Below the pieces are notes generated by a model that did not search any database, was not told the origin of the DNA, and saw only the letters and a list, made by a program, of their open reading frames with translations. Positions 15,331 through 26,180 of a stretch of DNA of 64,000 nucleotides are shown in pieces. The translations under genes and the position numbers were made by a program. The DNA comes from Aspidiotus rigidus. Lineage: Eukaryota; Arthropoda; Insecta; Hemiptera; Diaspididae. The stretch is taken from assembly GCA_035079385.1 (NCBI GenBank), contig JAVHKY010000013.1, positions 17,854,001-17,918,000 of the forward strand. The letters run 5' to 3'. Position 1 is the stretch's first letter. The number at the start of each line of letters is the position of its first letter.

Positions 15331-16900
15331 GTATGTATTTCCAATCTTCGGAGGGGAGGGATTCGTTCACTCTTTTCTCTTTCCCTTAGCGCATCTTCCT
15401 CTCTCCTGGTCAACAAAAGATTTTATGGACTTCATTTTGCGATGCTAGAAGAATCGATTGAATAGCCTAGAAGAGTACCTACGCAATTTTTTGTCTCTTT
15501 TGATGCTTCCCGCATCCTGTGGACCGACTGGGACTTTGTTCAAATTGCTGTAGTATCCCAAAACTAGTTCATATGGAACGTATTGCAAATTGTTGAAGAG
15601 CAGTGTCGAAAGCTCAGGTATTGTTTTTATAAAGATTTTTATCTCAGGCTCTTGATTTGTATTTCAATTTTAGAAACTAATATTTATCTGAACAGGTGTC
15701 CTATCTAGGTTGTTGTTTTACTAATAAGAGGAATAATCGTTCGTTATTCTGACTGAAATTGGAAATGCCGGTTTTTGTTACTACATCGAGAATCGCGATC
15801 AAACTAGATCCTGCTGTGCCTGATTTTGGTCGTAAATTTACCTGTAAAAATGCCTCCTTTTGGTATAGCATCGTCTGTTGAGGGTAGTCGCGCAATTTCT
15901 TCTCGAGAACGGCTCGTGGATTTTATCCCTTTGTCCTGGAAAAAGTTGACCGTGACTGCAATCTATGATGACCATCAGTTTATATTGCTGCATCTGCGTT
16001 GGCATGGGAATAGTTGTCTGTAACTGCACATGACCGTCAAAGTATATTGCTGCATCTCTATCGCATCAGAAACGTTGAAATCCGACAGTGCCTAAGTGAC
16101 TTGCCAACTGGGATGACGACTTTATTTGGAGTGACGAATACCGACTACCAACCCAGTAAAGTTGTTACTCATGTACGTACTTGTGGACTCTATTTGAGGG
16201 AGGCGGGGTTCGTTTACTTCTTTTCCTACATGCAGCACATTTTCTTCTACTCCGGTTGGTGGAAGATTTCTTGGACCTTATTTCTTTGAAGATTGAGGAG
16301 CTTTTTCCTGCCACTTCTGTTGTCGCATCATGTTATGAAATGCAATGAAAATTTTGTATCGTATAGCCAGGATGGAACGCTCTGTCTAGTGGCACGCATT
16401 GAGAGTTTGCTAGTCGTTGAACAGCAGCGTCAAAAACTCAGGTTCGAAAATATTATTATGTGATTTTCTAGAAAGATTTTTATTTGAGATTGTTTGTATA
16501 AAGCGAGTCTTGAATGGTTTTTAAAACTAATATTGATCTCAATAGGTGCGCCAAAAGGGTAGAAATTAGAGACTGCTGTTTGAAAACTTGTTACACGAGT
16601 ACAGGAATTGTTTCTAATTCTGTTCCGAGATTGGAAATGACGAAAATCTTGACTTCATGGGATGAATCGCCGTTCTTCTTGAATGGGAAATGCATTACAA
16701 AATTCTGGTCGTGAACTTACGATTTTATGGGAAATCGGAATCACAAGAACGCCTCGTCAATTGTATGCGAATGCCTCATTCCACTTCGTGGCCAGGAAAA
16801 AATTACCGTCACCGCATTCCACGATGATCAGTGTGTAGAATGTCTCTCATCAGGAACAGCATTTCAACGAATTAGCGTATCTCTGTGATCATGTTTTTAT
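15331..16900 (+). repeat. Duplicated exon-intron blocks between class I and class II arrays
   Basis: Two blocks, about 15331-15700 and 16170-16560, are homologous. Each has a GTA(T/C)GTA donor, a G-rich segment (GGAGGGGAGGG or GGGAGGCGGGG), a pyrimidine-rich acceptor, then an exon containing CTTCCTCT/TCTTCTACTCC and ending in a CTCAG|GT donor. A second repeated piece occurs three times (15945-15999, 16014-16060, 16802-16851). Its translation keeps a TVTA...D pattern but sits in broken frames. The frame at 15826-16021 (65 codons) covers the first copy. This looks like former coding exons that have been duplicated and eroded. Confidence 0.45.
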
Positions 16901-17260
16901 TTGGAGCGATTAGAAACAGAGCCCTCGGTATGAAATGTGATTGGAGATGAATGTTATGCAGCAGCAGGTTTCCTTCGATAGATGAAAGGTACGAAAAAGC
17001 TATTTGCACTAGCCCTCTGTGATGTCGCAATTGTTCTTGTGACTCATTTCATAATTGAATATCTGACAAATTAATTTGAGTGAGAAGCTAACCTTGAATA
17101 GCTAGTAATGTGTTCTTACGTTAAGAAAAAAAAAAAACTCGTTATTTCTTTTTAGATGAAGATTTTACCCCATATTACTCGCGTACTTGCAAGAATTTAA
17201 AGTTCTATCTCTATGGTACCCGGAAAAATAGTTCACCTCTATCGCTGAAAGGGAAAATGA
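16900..17260. other. No gene seen between duplicated blocks and the 17.3 kb frame
   Basis: This is unique AT-rich sequence with a short A run near 17128. A possible acceptor-like AAATAG lies near 17230. No other structure was noted. Confidence 0.35.
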
Positions 17261-17796
17261 ATTTTTTGGAACAATACCGATGACGTGTCATCAAATCTGG
17301 ACGTTGAATTTGTTGAAGAAAATGAAATTCCTTGCTCGGAAGCTGCTTCCTTATGGCTGGCTTCTTTTCGTGCCTCATTTGTCCTACGATCCTTCCTACG
17401 AAAAGGGACGCTATATTTATTTACAAAGAGAACAGTCGTTCCCAAGAAATTTGCGAGATACAAAGGAGCTCTGATGGTAGAAATGAGTGCGCTAACGTCA
17501 TATGTAACCGCAAAAGAGTTGGATATTCGAACTACAGTGACGATGTTTTACAAAATCCATCTCCGATTTCAGGTTAGAATATTTTTTAAAATGATTCTCC
17601 TGGATGTGTTCCTAGTTTATTTTTGCAGAAAGTAGACTTCATGTTCATGTTGCTGCGGAAGGAAATTATAACGTCCGTTTCAAGCCATAAATTCGCGATT
17701 TACTTCTCGTTTAACGTTTCACTTGAGTCGAAAGAATTCAAGGAGAGGACTACGGAGCAGTTTTTAAATCGCCTACCATCTTTCCTCACCGTGTGA
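17261..17796 (+). CDS. Spliced open frame of about 159 codons, unknown protein
   Basis: Segment 17261-17572 (104 codons, phase 0) ends in TTTCAG|GTTAGA. A 56-nt intron (17573-17628) ends TTTTTGCAG. The same frame continues 55 codons in 17629-17796 to TGA. The intron would add seven residues if retained. The frame opens just after a stop with no nearby ATG, so the true first exon is upstream or absent. Residues around the junction read IHLRFQ|KVDFMF. Against a coding call, the other two frames of the first segment are also open for over 70 codons, so low stop density may be compositional. No domain is recognised. It resembles neighbouring modules in having a very short intron. Confidence 0.35.
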
Positions 17797-18064
17797 ATCA
17801 TCTACACCGAAAACGTCTCAGGATGTAATTCTCGTTTCTTCGCAGAAAATACCATTGGGATCTCATCATGCGGAAAAAGATCGTCTTCACGGCTTAGTTT
17901 CAAATATTTTGGAAATTCCTTCTTGTCTTTTGATATTTGGTAACTTCAATTTGTTGACGCGTCTTCCAATTACCACTCTTATCCAAAATGACACGCAGAA
18001 GAGAAATCCTGAACCCTTACGCTGATAGGAACGCCGAAGAAAGAGTATCACGCCATTATTACGC

Positions 18065-18412
18065 ATGGACAAGAATTTTTTGGTTTCTATGTCAGCCAAT
18101 TTTTGCAGATTCCTACCTCGAGAAAACTTCTTGAAGTTGTGGAGTATGTGTGCATTAGGTTCGGTTTTTGGATTTGAGCTCAATTTCGTTCGAGGGAAGG
18201 ATGAAGGGGCATTCACTGACAAATGGTTGAAATCGCTGTCACTCCCGTTCGCTCATCAGGAAAGTTGGGATTTGTGCTCAGTTATGTTCGAGACTTTCAT
18301 TGGCAAATGGTTGGAATCTCTGGCACTCATATTCGCTCATCAGGGAAGCCTCTTTGTTGAATGGAAAGTACAACATCTGGGACTAAATTATTGTGATTCA
18401 GTTGTCTTCTGA
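18065..18412 (+). CDS. 115-codon frame with an internal repeat, unknown protein
   Basis: ATG at 18065 opens a 115-codon frame ending TGA at 18412. Residues of the form KWLxSLxLxFAHQ occur twice, about 36 codons apart. The underlying DNA (about 18215-18275 and 18293-18352) is a direct repeat of roughly 60 nt with changes at several positions. Each repeat includes a CGCTCATCAG|G that could act as a splice acceptor, so it may really be two duplicated exon ends. No signal peptide or known domain is clear. Confidence 0.3.
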   Translation: MDKNFLVSMSANFCRFLPRENFLKLWSMCALGSVFGFELNFVRGKDEGAFTDKWLKSLSLPFAHQESWDLCSVMFETFIGKWLESLALIFAHQGSLFVEWKVQHLGLNYCDSVVF

Positions 18413-18959
18413 GGGAACAGCTTGAGAGCTGAGTATTCATCGTGCGGTCCAAGTTGAACTTATTTGTGGGGAAGAATTTTTGTCGTTGGTTCGCCCATCT
18501 CTCATATGACCATTGTCCAGAACAGAAAAAGGAGTATTGTTCAATTCCATCTCTACAATGATCCCTAATCCTGCAAAAATGAGCTTCACCACTACTAGGT
18601 ACGTCTAATATGATTATTTCAAGTATCCAGAATCGAATTGATTGCTGGACATTGATCAATGACTTTCAGATTGAGTTTTTTTTTTTCCATTTAAGTATGT
18701 CATTCGCTAATTCTTTACAGGAAATATATTTTTGTGCGGAAATAGCGATTTTGTCAGTTGTAAGAGTGCTGATGATATGCGGGATTAGATCTGCTTCCAT
18801 GATATCTCTGGAAAATTGAAAAAAGACCAACTTTGCATACAGCGGCGCTAAGAATCCCAGCTCATCTACGCAATATGAGAAAACCTGTTTCATTTCTCCG
18901 CGGAAACCAGGTGTTCCTTGGAAATAGCTTGCGCGAAGGATGATGTGCAATGAGTTCAA

Positions 18960-21900
18960 TTTAAACTGAGTGATGAGTGAGGCGACCCAGAAATGCTGAT
19001 GTCTTTGGTCGGCTGTAGAAGAATCGTTTGTCTCAGTATTGCATCATTATCGTCATCCAGAGAGAGCATAAAATGGTCATGGCAGTAGAATCAATAAAGG
19101 AGCGTTCAACGACCTAATTCAATCTACCATTGCCTTTATCAATCCAGTATCTGCTGTTATCATTCATTAGTAGTCAAAGATAGGAATTGGGGTGGAGGAA
19201 AAACAATTTACTGATGGATGAGAAATTATGGTATTGTACCAAGTACATCTTGACCTTGTATTTGTCCGTTCAAAATCTATTTTAAGTTCGTTTCATTTTA
19301 GGTTTGATGATAGAAAGATGTCCAAGTGTTTCTGCTGGTATAGCTTGCGCAATGGCTTAGTAGATAAGTTATTACATTGAGAAGAACCTTGAGATCCTGA
19401 GTGCTACAGCTTGTTGTCTCCAGTCTGCTGAGGAGGAACCGACTTGACTTGGCATTTGAAATCGCTGTTGTTCAGAGTGTTTGAGAGGCTCATATTGTCA
19501 GAATCACATCCTCCAGTGGCTCTAGAACTAAGAAGAAAGCGTTCATCGGCTGAATTCAATCTACAATATGTTTACCTTCATCAATCCAGGATCCGCTATT
19601 ATTTTATTATCAGTATCCGTGGGTATCTAAAAGGAGAGAGTAACTGACCCCCTATAGTGACTTCAAAGTGTCTTCAAGAAAAGGAAGAATGGTATTGTAA
19701 CCAAAGTACATCTTGACATCGCATTTGTCTATTTGAAATCTATTATTTTTGAAATCATTTCATTTTAGGTTTGATGCTAGAAAAATTTCCAAATTGAGAT
19801 CAGGTATTTCTGCAGACAACGACTTAGTGGATGATTTTCTCAATTTAGAAGAATTTAGAAACCTCGAGCGGTGAGTGGGCTTGGGTGTCAACGCAAAAGA
19901 TCCAGAACTGCTTGTTGTCTCCAGTTTGCTGAGGAGGAACCATTTCAATTTGGCATTTGAAATTCCCGTTGTTCAGAGTGTTTGAGAGGCTAGAGAAAGC
20001 GAAATATTGTCAGAATTACAGCCTCAAGTGGCTCTAGAACCAAGAAAGACGCGTCCATCGACTCAATTCGATCTACTTTCACCACCATCGACCGATCCGC
20101 AATTATTGTATCTTATAAGTACCTATCCATAGAGTTTCAAAAGGAACGAAAAACAGGACCCCTATAATGACTTTGAAATGTTCGCAAGAAAAGGAAGAAT
20201 GGTATTGTAACCGAAGTGCATCTTGACCTCGCATTTGTCTATTTGAAATCTATTATTTTTGAAATCATTTCATTTTAGGTTTGATGCTAGAAAAATTTCC
20301 AAATTGAGATCAGGTATTTCTGCAGACAACGACTTAGTGGATGATTTTCTCAATTTAGAAGAATTTAGAAACCCTGAGTGGTGAGTGGGCTTGGGTGTCA
20401 ACACAAAAGATCCAGAACTTCTTGTTGTCACCAGTTTGCTGAGGAGGAACCATTTCTATTGGCGTTTGAAATTCCCGTTGTTCAAAGTGTTTGAGAGGCT
20501 AGAGAAAGCGAAATATTGACAGAATTACATCTTCAAGTGGCTCTAGAACCAAGAAAGACGCGTCCATCGGCTCAATTCAATCTACTGTCACCTCCATCGA
20601 CCGATCCGCAATTATTGTATCTTATAAGTATCCATAGAGTTTCAAAAGGAACAAAAAAGAGGACCCCTATAATGACTTTGAAGTGTCCGCAAGAAAAGGA
20701 AGAATGGTATTGTAACCTAAGTGCATCTTGACCTCGCATTTGTCTATTTGAAATCTATTATTTTTGAAATCATTTCATTTTAGGTTTGATGCTAGAAAAA
20801 TTTCCAAATTGAGATCAGGTATTTCTGCAGACAACGACTTAGTGGATGATTTTCTCAATTTAGAAGAATTTAGAAACCTCGAGCGGTGAGTGGGCTTGGG
20901 TGTCAACGCAAAAGATCCAGAACTGCTTGTTGTCTCCAGTTTGCTGAGGAGGAACCATTTCAATTTGGCATTTGAAATTCCCGTTGTTCAGAGTGTTTGA
21001 GAGGCTAGAGAAAGCGAAATATTGTCAGAATTACAGCCTCGAGTGGCTCTAGAACCAAGAAAGACGCGTCCATCGACTCAATTCAATCTACTTTCACCTC
21101 CATCGACCGATCCGCAATTATTGTATCTTATAAGTACCTATCCATAGAGTTTCAAAAGGAACGAAAAACAGGACCCCTATAATGACTTTGAAGTGTTCGC
21201 AAGAAAAGGAAGAATGGTATTGTAACCTAAGTGCATCTTGACCTCGCATTTGTCTATTTGAAATCTATTATTTTTGAAATCATTTCATTTTAGGTTTGAT
21301 GCTAGAAAAATTTCCAAATTGAGATCAGGTATTTCTGCAGACAACGACTTAGTGGATGATTTTCTCAATTTAGAAGAATTTAGAAACCCTGAGTGGTGAG
21401 TGGGCTTGGGTGTCAACGCAAAAGATCCAGAACTTCTTGTTGTCACCAGTTTGCTGAGGAGGAACCATTTCTATTGGCGTTTGAAATTCCCGTTGTTCAA
21501 AGTGTTTGTTGAGAGGCTAGAGAAAGCAAAATATTGTCAGAATCACATCCTCAAGTGGCTCTAGAAGCAAGAAAGACGCGTCCATCGGCCCAATTCAATC
21601 TACTTTCACCTCCATCGACCGATCCGCAATTATTGTATCTTATAAGTATCCATAGAGTTTCAAAAGGAACGAAAAACAGGACCCCTATAATGACTTCCGC
21701 AAGAAAAGGAAGAATGGTATTGTAACCTAAGTGCATCTTGACCTCGCATTTGTCTGTTCAAAATCTATTTTGAAATCATTTTATTTTAGGTTAGAAAGAT
21801 TTCCAAAATTAGTTCAGGTGTTTCTGCTGGCACCTTGCGCAATAAGTTGGCGGAAGAGTTGCTCCATTCAGAAGATCTTGCGTGATAAGTTGGCTCGAGT

Positions 21901-23760
21901 ACTTTTACAAATGATCCAGAACAGCTTGTGCTGTTACCAGTTTGCGGAGGAGTAACTGTATTACCATTGTCCAAAATGTTCGAGAGGCTGTAGAGAGCAA
22001 AATATTGTCAGAATTACATCCTGGAGTGGCTCTAGAACCGTTGGCTCAATTCAATCTACTCTTTACGTTGATCAATCCAGGGTCTGCTATTATCATTAGG
22101 TATCCATATGCATTCAAAAGGAGAGAGAAATTGTAAAACCCCTAAAATGACCTTGAAGTATCTTCTGGAGAAGAAAGAATGGTATTGTAACGAAGTACAT
22201 CTCAACCTCGCATTTGTCGTTCAAAATTTATTTCGAAATTGTTTCATTTTAGATTTGACGATGGAAAGATTTATAAAATTAGTTCACGTGTTTCTGCTGG
22301 TAGCTTCTGGATGAGCTGCTCAATACAGAAGACCTCCCGAGTGATGTTGAATGGGCAGAGGTATTGACACAGAAGATCCAGTCTCCAGTTTGCTGAGGAG
22401 AAATCAATTTGATTTGGTATTTGAAGTTATCATTGTCCTGAGAGTTTGAGAGGATAGAGATTATGTTTAACGATGAAGAATCCATCATTTTATAAGTATC
22501 CGTAGAATTTCAAATGGAGGGAGAAACTGAACCCCTATAATGACTTCAAAGTGTCTTCTGGAAGAGAAATAATGGTATTGTACCAAAGTAGACCTTGACC
22601 TCGCTTTTGTCCGCTCCAAATCGATGTGAAATCATTTCATTTTAGGTTTGTTGATGAAAAGATTTCCAAATTCAGTTCAGGTATTCCAGCAGGTAGTTTG
22701 CGCGATGACTTGGTGGATGATGTACTCAATTCAGAGGAACCTAGAAATCCTGAGTGATGAATGGGATTTGGTATTTATGTAAAAGATCCAGAGCAGCTTG
22801 TTGTTACCAGTTTTGCGGAGAAGTAATTGATCTGACTTGGCATTTGAAATTACCATCGTCCAAAATGTTTGAGAGACTGTAGAGAGCAAGATGTTGTCAG
22901 AATTATATCCTGAAGCGGCTCGACTAGAACCATTGGCTCATTTCAAGCCACTTCCTACCTTCATCAACCCAGGATTCGCTGTCGTATTATCAGAATCCAT
23001 TTATTATAGAGCTTCCAAAGGAGAGAGAAACTGGACCCCTATAATGACTTCAAAATATCTTCTGGATGAGGAAGAATGGTATTGTAGGTACCAACGTATA
23101 CATATTAACCTCGCATTTACCTGTTCAAAATCTATTTTACATTGTCTCATTTTAGGTTTGATGATGAGAAGCTTTCCAAAATCTGTTCAGGTGTTTCTCT
23201 GCAGGTACCTTGCGCGATTGTGGTACTCAATGTAGATGCACTTTGAGATCCTGGGTGATGAATGGGATTTGGTATTGACGCATAAGATCCAAAACAGTTT
23301 GTTATCTCAAGTTGGCTGAGGAGGAATCGATTTGACTTGGTACTTGAAATTATACCATCGTCCGGAATATTTGAGAGGCTAGAGGAGGCAAAATATTATC
23401 TGAATTATATCCTGGAGTGGCTCTATAACCAGTGAAGGAGTGTCCATCGGTTCAATTCATTATCAATCCAGGACCCACTATTTCAAAAGGAGTGTGTGAG
23501 AAACTGGACCCATAATTATGATGACTTCAAAGTATCTTCTGGAGAAGAGAGAATGGTATCGTACCAAAGTTCATTTCAATTTCACGTTTGTCAATTGAAA
23601 ATCTATCTTTAGATTGTTTTATTTTAGGTTTTATAAGTGATCAAAGGATTTTCAAAATCAGTTGAGCTATTTCTGCAGATAGATTTTGCTGAGACTTCTG
23701 ATGGATGAGCTATTCAATTCAAGGTCCCTGGTGACGATTGGTGATGTGAACGCGAAAGGT
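18960..23760 (+). repeat. Class II array: ten tandem modules of a spliced, protein-like unit
   Basis: Ten modules each have a donor AATG|GTAT, a short intron of about 60-90 nt and the acceptor TTCATTTTAG. Downstream exons start at 19302, 19769, 20279, 20784, 21294, 21790, 22253, 22646, 23156 and 23628 (spacing 393-510 nt). Splicing joins a Trp codon TG|G, reading EKEEW|FD. The frame then continues with a pattern FD(D/A)xKISK, SG(I/V)SA, DLVDD and a Glu-rich end in several diverged copies. It closes at TGA or reaches a GTGAGT donor. The upstream exon in the best copies reads VALEPRKTRPSAQFNLL. Conservation in protein across diverged copies argues for past coding. Modules 2-3 and 4-5 are a near-identical 1015-bp higher-order duplication. 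Other copies carry frameshifts and stops. No family is recognised. Confidence 0.75.
20516..20731 (+). CDS. Best-preserved upstream exon frame of a class II module
   Basis: A frame open for 71 codons in the unspliced sequence reads LQVALEPRKTRPSAQF, then RTPIMT and KEEW. The GAATG|GTATTG donor near 20706 would end the exon in the Trp codon, joining to FDARKISK in the exon at 20784. Equivalent frames occur at 21534-21725 and, more diverged, at 21942-22136 and 22891-23235. Upstream an in-frame TGA (probably from CGA) separates it from the previous module in most copies. No targeting signal is clear. Confidence 0.4.
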   Translation: MTELHLQVALEPRKTRPSAQFNLLSPPSTDPQLLYLISIHRVSKGTKKRTPIMTLKCPQEKEEWYCNLSAS

Positions 23761-24150
23761 TCAGATTTGTTTATTGTCTCCAGTCTGCTGAAATGGAATT
23801 GTGTTTGTCTCAGTATTTCGGCGAGCCGACGTAAGCAATGCAATGTAGAATGGCGTTCCTAGTACAAGCGCGTTGAAGGTCAACAACTGTTTCCTATAGT
23901 ACTGTATGACCTAGTGCACCCTACGCATTTGAAGAAGTGTAGTTCCGTACGCACTCGGAGTGCACTGTATAGGTATGTCAACCGCATGTAAATTCGTACT
24001 GTATATGAACTGAACTAAAAGGAGAGTCCATAAGACATCATTAGTTAGAGAGAGAAAGAATTATTACATTTTACCGCGCATTGAAAAGAGAAGGAATTAT
24101 ACTGTGCAATGATCGAATGAGATTATGTACGTAATTAAAAAAATTGAAAT

Positions 24151-24362
24151 TTATACATTTTCTATTCCCTCATTAGCTTTAGTTTCTGAGTTAGTATTTT
24201 CAGCATCTGGTTCATTTGTTATCTCTGTATCAGATTCATATCCAAGATCAGATTCAGTTTGAAAATTATAACGTTGATATGATTCTTCAAATTATTTCTC
24301 GCTACTCTTATAATTTCTCCGTATATACTGCCACCAAAATTAATTTCTTGAATATTTTCCAT
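24151..24362 (-). pseudogene. Frameshifted paralogue of the acidic GYES protein
   Basis: ATG at 24362 opens a frame of about two dozen residues starting MENIQEINFGG. A +1/-1 slip near 24290 moves the sense frame, and the remainder contains a GYES motif and an acidic C-terminus ending at TAA (24151-24153). The total length is not a multiple of three, consistent with one indel. This suggests the island is no longer fully functional. Confidence 0.4.
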
Positions 24363-24449
24363 TTTTTATAAATTTAATCTTTATGTACTGAATAGATATA
24401 ATATTAATTTTTTTAATGATTTTTTTTCAATAATTCCCTTTATTGGTAA

Positions 24450-24695
24450 TTATAAAACTAATCTAGGAGGCACTCCCAATTTTATCAACTCTTCTCTAAA
24501 ATCATTTATTTTTTCAACTAATTGTTTTTGATCATTTTGAAATTCGAAACATTTTTCAAGAAATTCTTTCAAATTATTATCATTATATTTAAGTGACTCA
24601 AGTTCTTCAAGCAACTTATCATTTCTTTTCAAGTGTTTGTCTATAATTAATTTTTTCTTCAATATTTTTTCCAAACCATCTTTATATAAGTCCAT
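24450..24695 (-). CDS. Coiled-coil small protein, 81 aa, unknown
   Basis: ATG at 24695 leads to a stop at 24450. The sequence begins MDLYKDGLEKILKKK and has heptad-like Leu, Ile and Lys/Glu spacing through most of its length (LLEELESLKY, LVEKINDFREEL), so a long coiled coil is likely. It ends LGVPPRLVL. The codons are very AT-rich. It is the most convincing complete frame of the island. No homologue is recalled. Confidence 0.55.
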   Translation of the reverse strand: MDLYKDGLEKILKKKLIIDKHLKRNDKLLEELESLKYNDNNLKEFLEKCFEFQNDQKQLVEKINDFREELIKLGVPPRLVL

Positions 24696-24760
24696 ATTTA
24701 TTGTTAATAATATTTTTATGCTACTATTTATTTATTAGAAACATTTTAAAGACAAGCATA

Positions 24761-24937
24761 TTATTCAACGTCATCATTTAGTGATCTCATTGGGTGTGAC
24801 AAGAAGTCATTATACACCTCATCCCCTACATTTTCTTGAATTTCCTCATCAGTTTCTTTCTCATCAAGTTCAGAAGTAAAATTAGATTCATACCCAAACT
24901 CATTAGGATCATCATAATTTCCAATATCTATGACCAT
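24761..24937 (-). CDS. Small acidic protein with GYES motif, 58 aa
   Basis: ATG at 24937 leads to TAA at 24761, preceded in frame by TAG, so the start is well bounded. It encodes 58 residues, very rich in Asp and Glu, with FGYES near residue 15 and a DEKETDEE tract. It has no membrane segment or Cys. A similar acidic GYES block ends the frame at 24362-24151, so the two are likely paralogues. Function is unknown. The composition would suit a disordered, interaction-type protein. Confidence 0.5.
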   Translation of the reverse strand: MVIDIGNYDDPNEFGYESNFTSELDEKETDEEIQENVGDEVYNDFLSHPMRSLNDDVE

Positions 24938-25319
24938 ATATTTTTTCCCATTTGACTACGTGTTGACTAATCTTGAAATATCTCGGGAACAAAAGCTTTA
25001 ATTAAAAAATTGAAGAGTATTAATTTTATTGGTCTTTAAATTGTCTTTCAATTTACACCATTTTCATTTTGATCTGAACATTTTTAGAAAATGATCATGT
25101 CTATAGTAGTTCTTTTTTTCCTCCCCATTGAAAATTGCAGAGTTCGACTCTTTCGCGCTTGCACTCCGAATATGAATTATGAAAGTTTCCATACCTCTTT
25201 GTTGTGCCGTGCGCGAGTTTATTTTATGTAACCGACATAGGGCTACCACGTCGGTTTACTGCCATACTGGGAGTAAGAGTGATGCCGCGGGACTTAGCAA
25301 TATTTTTGTACCTCTTTGG

Positions 25320-25890
25320 ACTTGTAAAATTTTTCATTTTCAATTCTTGGACTTTAAAATATTTTCAACTGTTGGATTTGGAATTATTTTCGACTGTTGG
25401 ACTTTGAAATATTTTCAACTGTTGAACTTGGAATTATTTTCAAATTGTGGGACTTGAAAATATTTTCATAAGTGGACTTGTAGAATTTTTCATTTTCGAT
25501 TCTCGGACTTGAAAATATTTTCAACCGTTGGACTTGGAATTATTTTCTTTGAAATATTTTCAACCGTTGGACTTGGAATTATTTTCAACTGTTGGATTCG
25601 GAATTATTTTCAACTGATGGATTCGGAATTATTTTTAACCGTTGGACTTTGAAATATTTTCATACTTCTTGGACTTAATTTTTCATTTTTGATCGTCGGA
25701 CTTTGTAATATTATTTTCAACCCAAAAATGAAAAATTTTACAAATCCAGCAGTTGAAAATATTTCAAGTCCAAGAATTGAAAATGAAAAATTTCACAAGT
25801 CCAAGAAGTATAAAAATATTTTAAAGAAAATAATTCCAAGTTCAACAGTTGAAAATATTTCCAAGTCCGAGAATTGAAAATGAAAAATTC
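25320..25890. repeat. Minisatellite of TTGGACTTG-type units with an inverted second half
   Basis: Units of roughly 30-35 nt built on GTTGGACTTGGAATTATTTTC alternate with forms ending GAAATATTTTC over 25320-25720. From 25735 to 25890 the same units appear reversed and complemented, making an imperfect palindrome centred near 25727. The same unit family flanks the dispersed repeat at 57.1 kb. Frames across it are artefacts of the repeat. Confidence 0.8.
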
Positions 25891-26180
25891 CCCGTATGTT
25901 ATTATGTTATCAAAGAAAAAAAAAATTATCGAAGTATGCTCCGGCGTGCAAGAACAAATTACGCGTAGATCTTTCATTTTGTCTTTGGTTGTAAGTTCAT
26001 TTTGCATTTCAAAATCTAATAAGAATGGCTAACGCACTTTTTAATGCAGCGGATTTTATTCGCGATTTGCCTCCAGTGTTGAGAAGAAAAAAAGTGGAGA
26101 GTTCGCCTTTGAAGTCGCGGATCGTTTAGCTTTAACACCAAGGCGAAGAACGTGCTTAAATATTATGTGAAAAAGAAATA

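Larger units (their letters stand above)
24140..25000 (-). other. AT-rich island with three small minus-strand frames
   Basis: Over about 0.85 kb the base composition becomes far more AT-rich than the flanks, and coding-like frames appear on the minus strand only. In their own 5'-3' order these are 24937-24761, 24695-24450 and 24362-24151. All use AT-rich codons (AAT, GAA, GAT, AAA). The first and third share an acidic tract with the motif GYES. The compact same-strand layout is unlike host genes here and suggests an acquired fragment from a virus or another AT-rich replicon. The source is not identifiable by eye. Confidence 0.5.
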
